DNA from: Cryobacterium sp. BB307
GTDB taxonomy: Bacteria; Actinomycetota; Actinomycetes; Actinomycetales; Microbacteriaceae
Assembly: GCF_012274275.1 (NCBI RefSeq)
Contig: NZ_JAANZA010000001.1
Coordinates: 434,001 to 498,000, forward strand
DNA length: 64,000 bases
Reading direction: 5' to 3'
Part shown: piece by piece, positions 62,782 to 64,000 of the stretch
How positions within the stretch are numbered: position 1 is the first letter of the stretch
Layout of the letters: the number at the start of each line of letters is the position of its first letter
Program-made: the position numbers and the translations under genes
Notes under the pieces: generated by a model
The model's database searches: none
What the model was told of the DNA's origin: nothing
What the model saw: the letters and a program-made list of their open reading frames with translations, nothing else

Positions 62782-62811
62782 AGATTACGTGCTAATGATA
62801 ATCGTTGTCAA
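62782..62811 (-). promoter_or_regulatory. promoter of the znuACB-zur operon
   Basis: Minus strand TTGACA (62811-62806), 18-base spacer, TAATCT (62787-62782). A second TTGACA lies at 62829-62824. Confidence 0.55.
62796..62810 (-). promoter_or_regulatory. Zur/Fur-type operator
   Basis: TGACAACGATTATCA matches the actinobacterial Zur pattern TGAAAATGATTTTCA at 12 of 15 bases and covers the promoter spacer, so the operon probably represses itself through zur. Confidence 0.65.
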
Positions 62812-62863
62812 AAGTAAAGTTGCTGTCAAAAGACTCAGCAGCCAAGCCAGTCCAGGCGCGCGG

Positions 62864-64000
62864 TCAGTCGAGGAGAAGGGCGGGTTCCTCGATGATGCTC
62901 GCGACGTCGGCGAGGAAGCGGCTCGCGACGTCCCCGTCGACCACGCGGTGGTCGAAGCTCGCGCCGAGCGTGGTCACGAAGCGCGGACGCACCTCACCAT
63001 CGACGACCCACGGCTTCTGCTTGATCGTGCCCAGCGCGACGATGGCCACTTCGCCCGGGTTGAGGATCGGCGTGCCGGTGTCCATGCCGAAGACGCCGAT
63101 GTTGGTGACCGTGATGGTGCCGTTCGCCATGTCGGCCGGCTGGAGCCTGCCCTCCCTGGCGACGTTCGTCATGTGCTCGAGCGCCTGGGCCAGCTCTCGC
63201 AGCGACAACTCCTGCGCGTCCTTGACGTTCGGCACGACCAGCCCGCGGGGGGTCGCAGCCGCGAAGCCGAAGTTGACGTAGTTGTGCACGATGATCTGCT
63301 CGTCGGTCCAGGTCGAGTTGACCGTGGGGTTGCGGCGGACGGCCCAGATCATCGCCTTGGCCATGATGAGCATGGGGGAGACCTTGATGCCCGCGAAGTC
63401 CGCCGATGCCTTCAGCCGCGCGACGAACTCCATCGTGCGGGTCGCGTCGACGTCGACGAACACGCCGACGTGCGGTGCCGAGAACGCGCTGCGCACCATA
63501 CCGGTCGCGATCGCCTTGCGAACACCCTTAACCGGGATGTACTCCTCCCGGTCGGCTCCCCACTCCGGAGTCTCGATATTGCGGAACACGCTCGCCTGCT
63601 GCGCATGCCGGATGACGTCGTCGCGGGTGATCTCGCCGACCAGTCCGCTGCCGGCCACCTCGGTCAGGTCGACCCCAAGATCCTTGGCGAGTTTCCGGAT
63701 GGGCGGCTTGGCGATGACGGACGTGGCGGATGCCGCCGGCACGGCGGTGAGCCGGCGGGTGCGCCGCTGGTTCCGTCGGGTTTGCGCAGCACCGGCCTTG
63801 ACCCCGTAGCCCACGAGCACGGCGCCGGGCTTGTCCTCCGGCTCGCTGGTCACGCTGCCCGCAGCGTCGGCGAGCTCGTCGCGCACGGTCTCATCGACCG
63901 GCGCGGGGGCATCCGGTTGCCCGCCGTCGCCCTCGGTGATGACGCGGATGATCGGCGAGCCGACGTCGACCGTGTCGCCTTCGGCGACCAGCAGCTCGCG
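62864..64000 (-). CDS. 2-oxoacid dehydrogenase E2 (dihydrolipoyl acyltransferase), 5' end outside window
   Basis: 378 codons visible; the frame stays open to the window edge. Order: end of a lipoyl domain ([22 protein letters not shown]), a Pro/Ala/Glu linker, the E3/E1-binding domain ([32 protein letters not shown] region, about 70-105), another linker, then the catalytic domain ending in the active-site [19 protein letters not shown] (HRxxDG). It transfers acyl groups to CoA in a pyruvate- or branched-chain-dehydrogenase complex; which one is not decidable without its E1 partner. Confidence 0.93.
   Translation of the reverse strand, partial: RELLVAEGDTVDVGSPIIRVITEGDGGQPDAPAPVDETVRDELADAAGSVTSEPEDKPGAVLVGYGVKAGAAQTRRNQRRTRRLTAVPAASATSVIAKPPIRKLAKDLGVDLTEVAGSGLVGEITRDDVIRHAQQASVFRNIETPEWGADREEYIPVKGVRKAIATGMVRSAFSAPHVGVFVDVDATRTMEFVARLKASADFAGIKVSPMLIMAKAMIWAVRRNPTVNSTWTDEQIIVHNYVNFGFAAATPRGLVVPNVKDAQELSLRELAQALEHMTNVAREGRLQPADMANGTITVTNIGVFGMDTGTPILNPGEVAIVALGTIKQKPWVVDGEVRPRFVTTLGASFDHRVVDGDVASRFLADVASIIEEPALLLD

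Noticed and set aside
1-64000. CRISPR array, rRNA operon, prophage
   Set aside because: No regularly spaced repeats, rRNA sequence or phage structural genes were seen.

Overview
The window is about two-thirds GC, densely coded chromosome from a flagellated high-GC Gram-positive bacterium. Family-level content points to the Actinobacteria, most likely Microbacteriaceae. The evidence is an HspR/HAIR-controlled dnaK operon, a DtxR-type iron box, a flagellar cluster without P- or L-ring genes, many GTG/TTG starts, and a very frequent GGATGC/GCATCC hexamer typical of that family.

Layout. 0-2.4 kb: end of an ABC exporter (ATPase tail plus permease) and a PLP aldolase. 2.45-4.25 kb: a lower-GC accessory segment with one orphan P-loop ATPase, bracketed by a 25-bp imperfect direct repeat. 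4.3-13.3 kb (minus strand): the heat-shock operon dnaK-grpE-dnaJ-hspR-membrane protein-clpB, followed by an acyltransferase/SGNH protein. 13.3-16.6 kb: an Atg22-like MFS transporter, a MarR-like regulator, idi, dcd and tRNA-Gly(CCC). 16.64-17.70 kb: an orphan membrane protein between inverted repeats that resemble transposon ends. 18-23.5 kb: assorted enzymes and a drug-exporter-like MFS protein.

23.5-50.35 kb: a nearly complete flagellar cluster. Minus-strand units are flgBC-fliEFGHIJK-flgDE, then flbD-motAB-fliMNOPQR-flhBA-(FlhF-like)-csrA, and fliC with fliD-fliS-(FliT-like) behind it; the flagellar-type sigma gene is also on the minus strand. The plus strand carries flgN-flgK-flgL-fliW. 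Five sites matching the flagellar sigma-28 promoter (TAAC-N15-GCCGAYAG) stand before flgB, flbD, fliM, fliC and flgN. The sigma factor gene at 45911-46735 therefore probably drives essentially the whole cluster. The fliC leader has a GGA-loop hairpin plus a GGA-containing Shine-Dalgarno, the layout bound by CsrA in Bacillus hag mRNA. With csrA and fliW at opposite ends of the cluster, a FliW-CsrA-flagellin feedback loop is likely.

50.4-58.4 kb: ASCH protein, NhaA antiporter, DinB-like protein, a DUF2470 protein and heme oxygenase under a DtxR box (heme-iron use), a Pif1/RecD-like helicase, a membrane-anchored protein and a CopD-CtaG copper protein. 58.5-62.8 kb: HU, zinc-ligand-free ribosomal proteins S14, L33 and L28, a Fur/Zur regulator, and znuB-znuC-znuA behind a promoter overlapped by a Zur-like box, together forming a zinc-homeostasis block. 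The window ends inside a 2-oxoacid dehydrogenase E2 gene.
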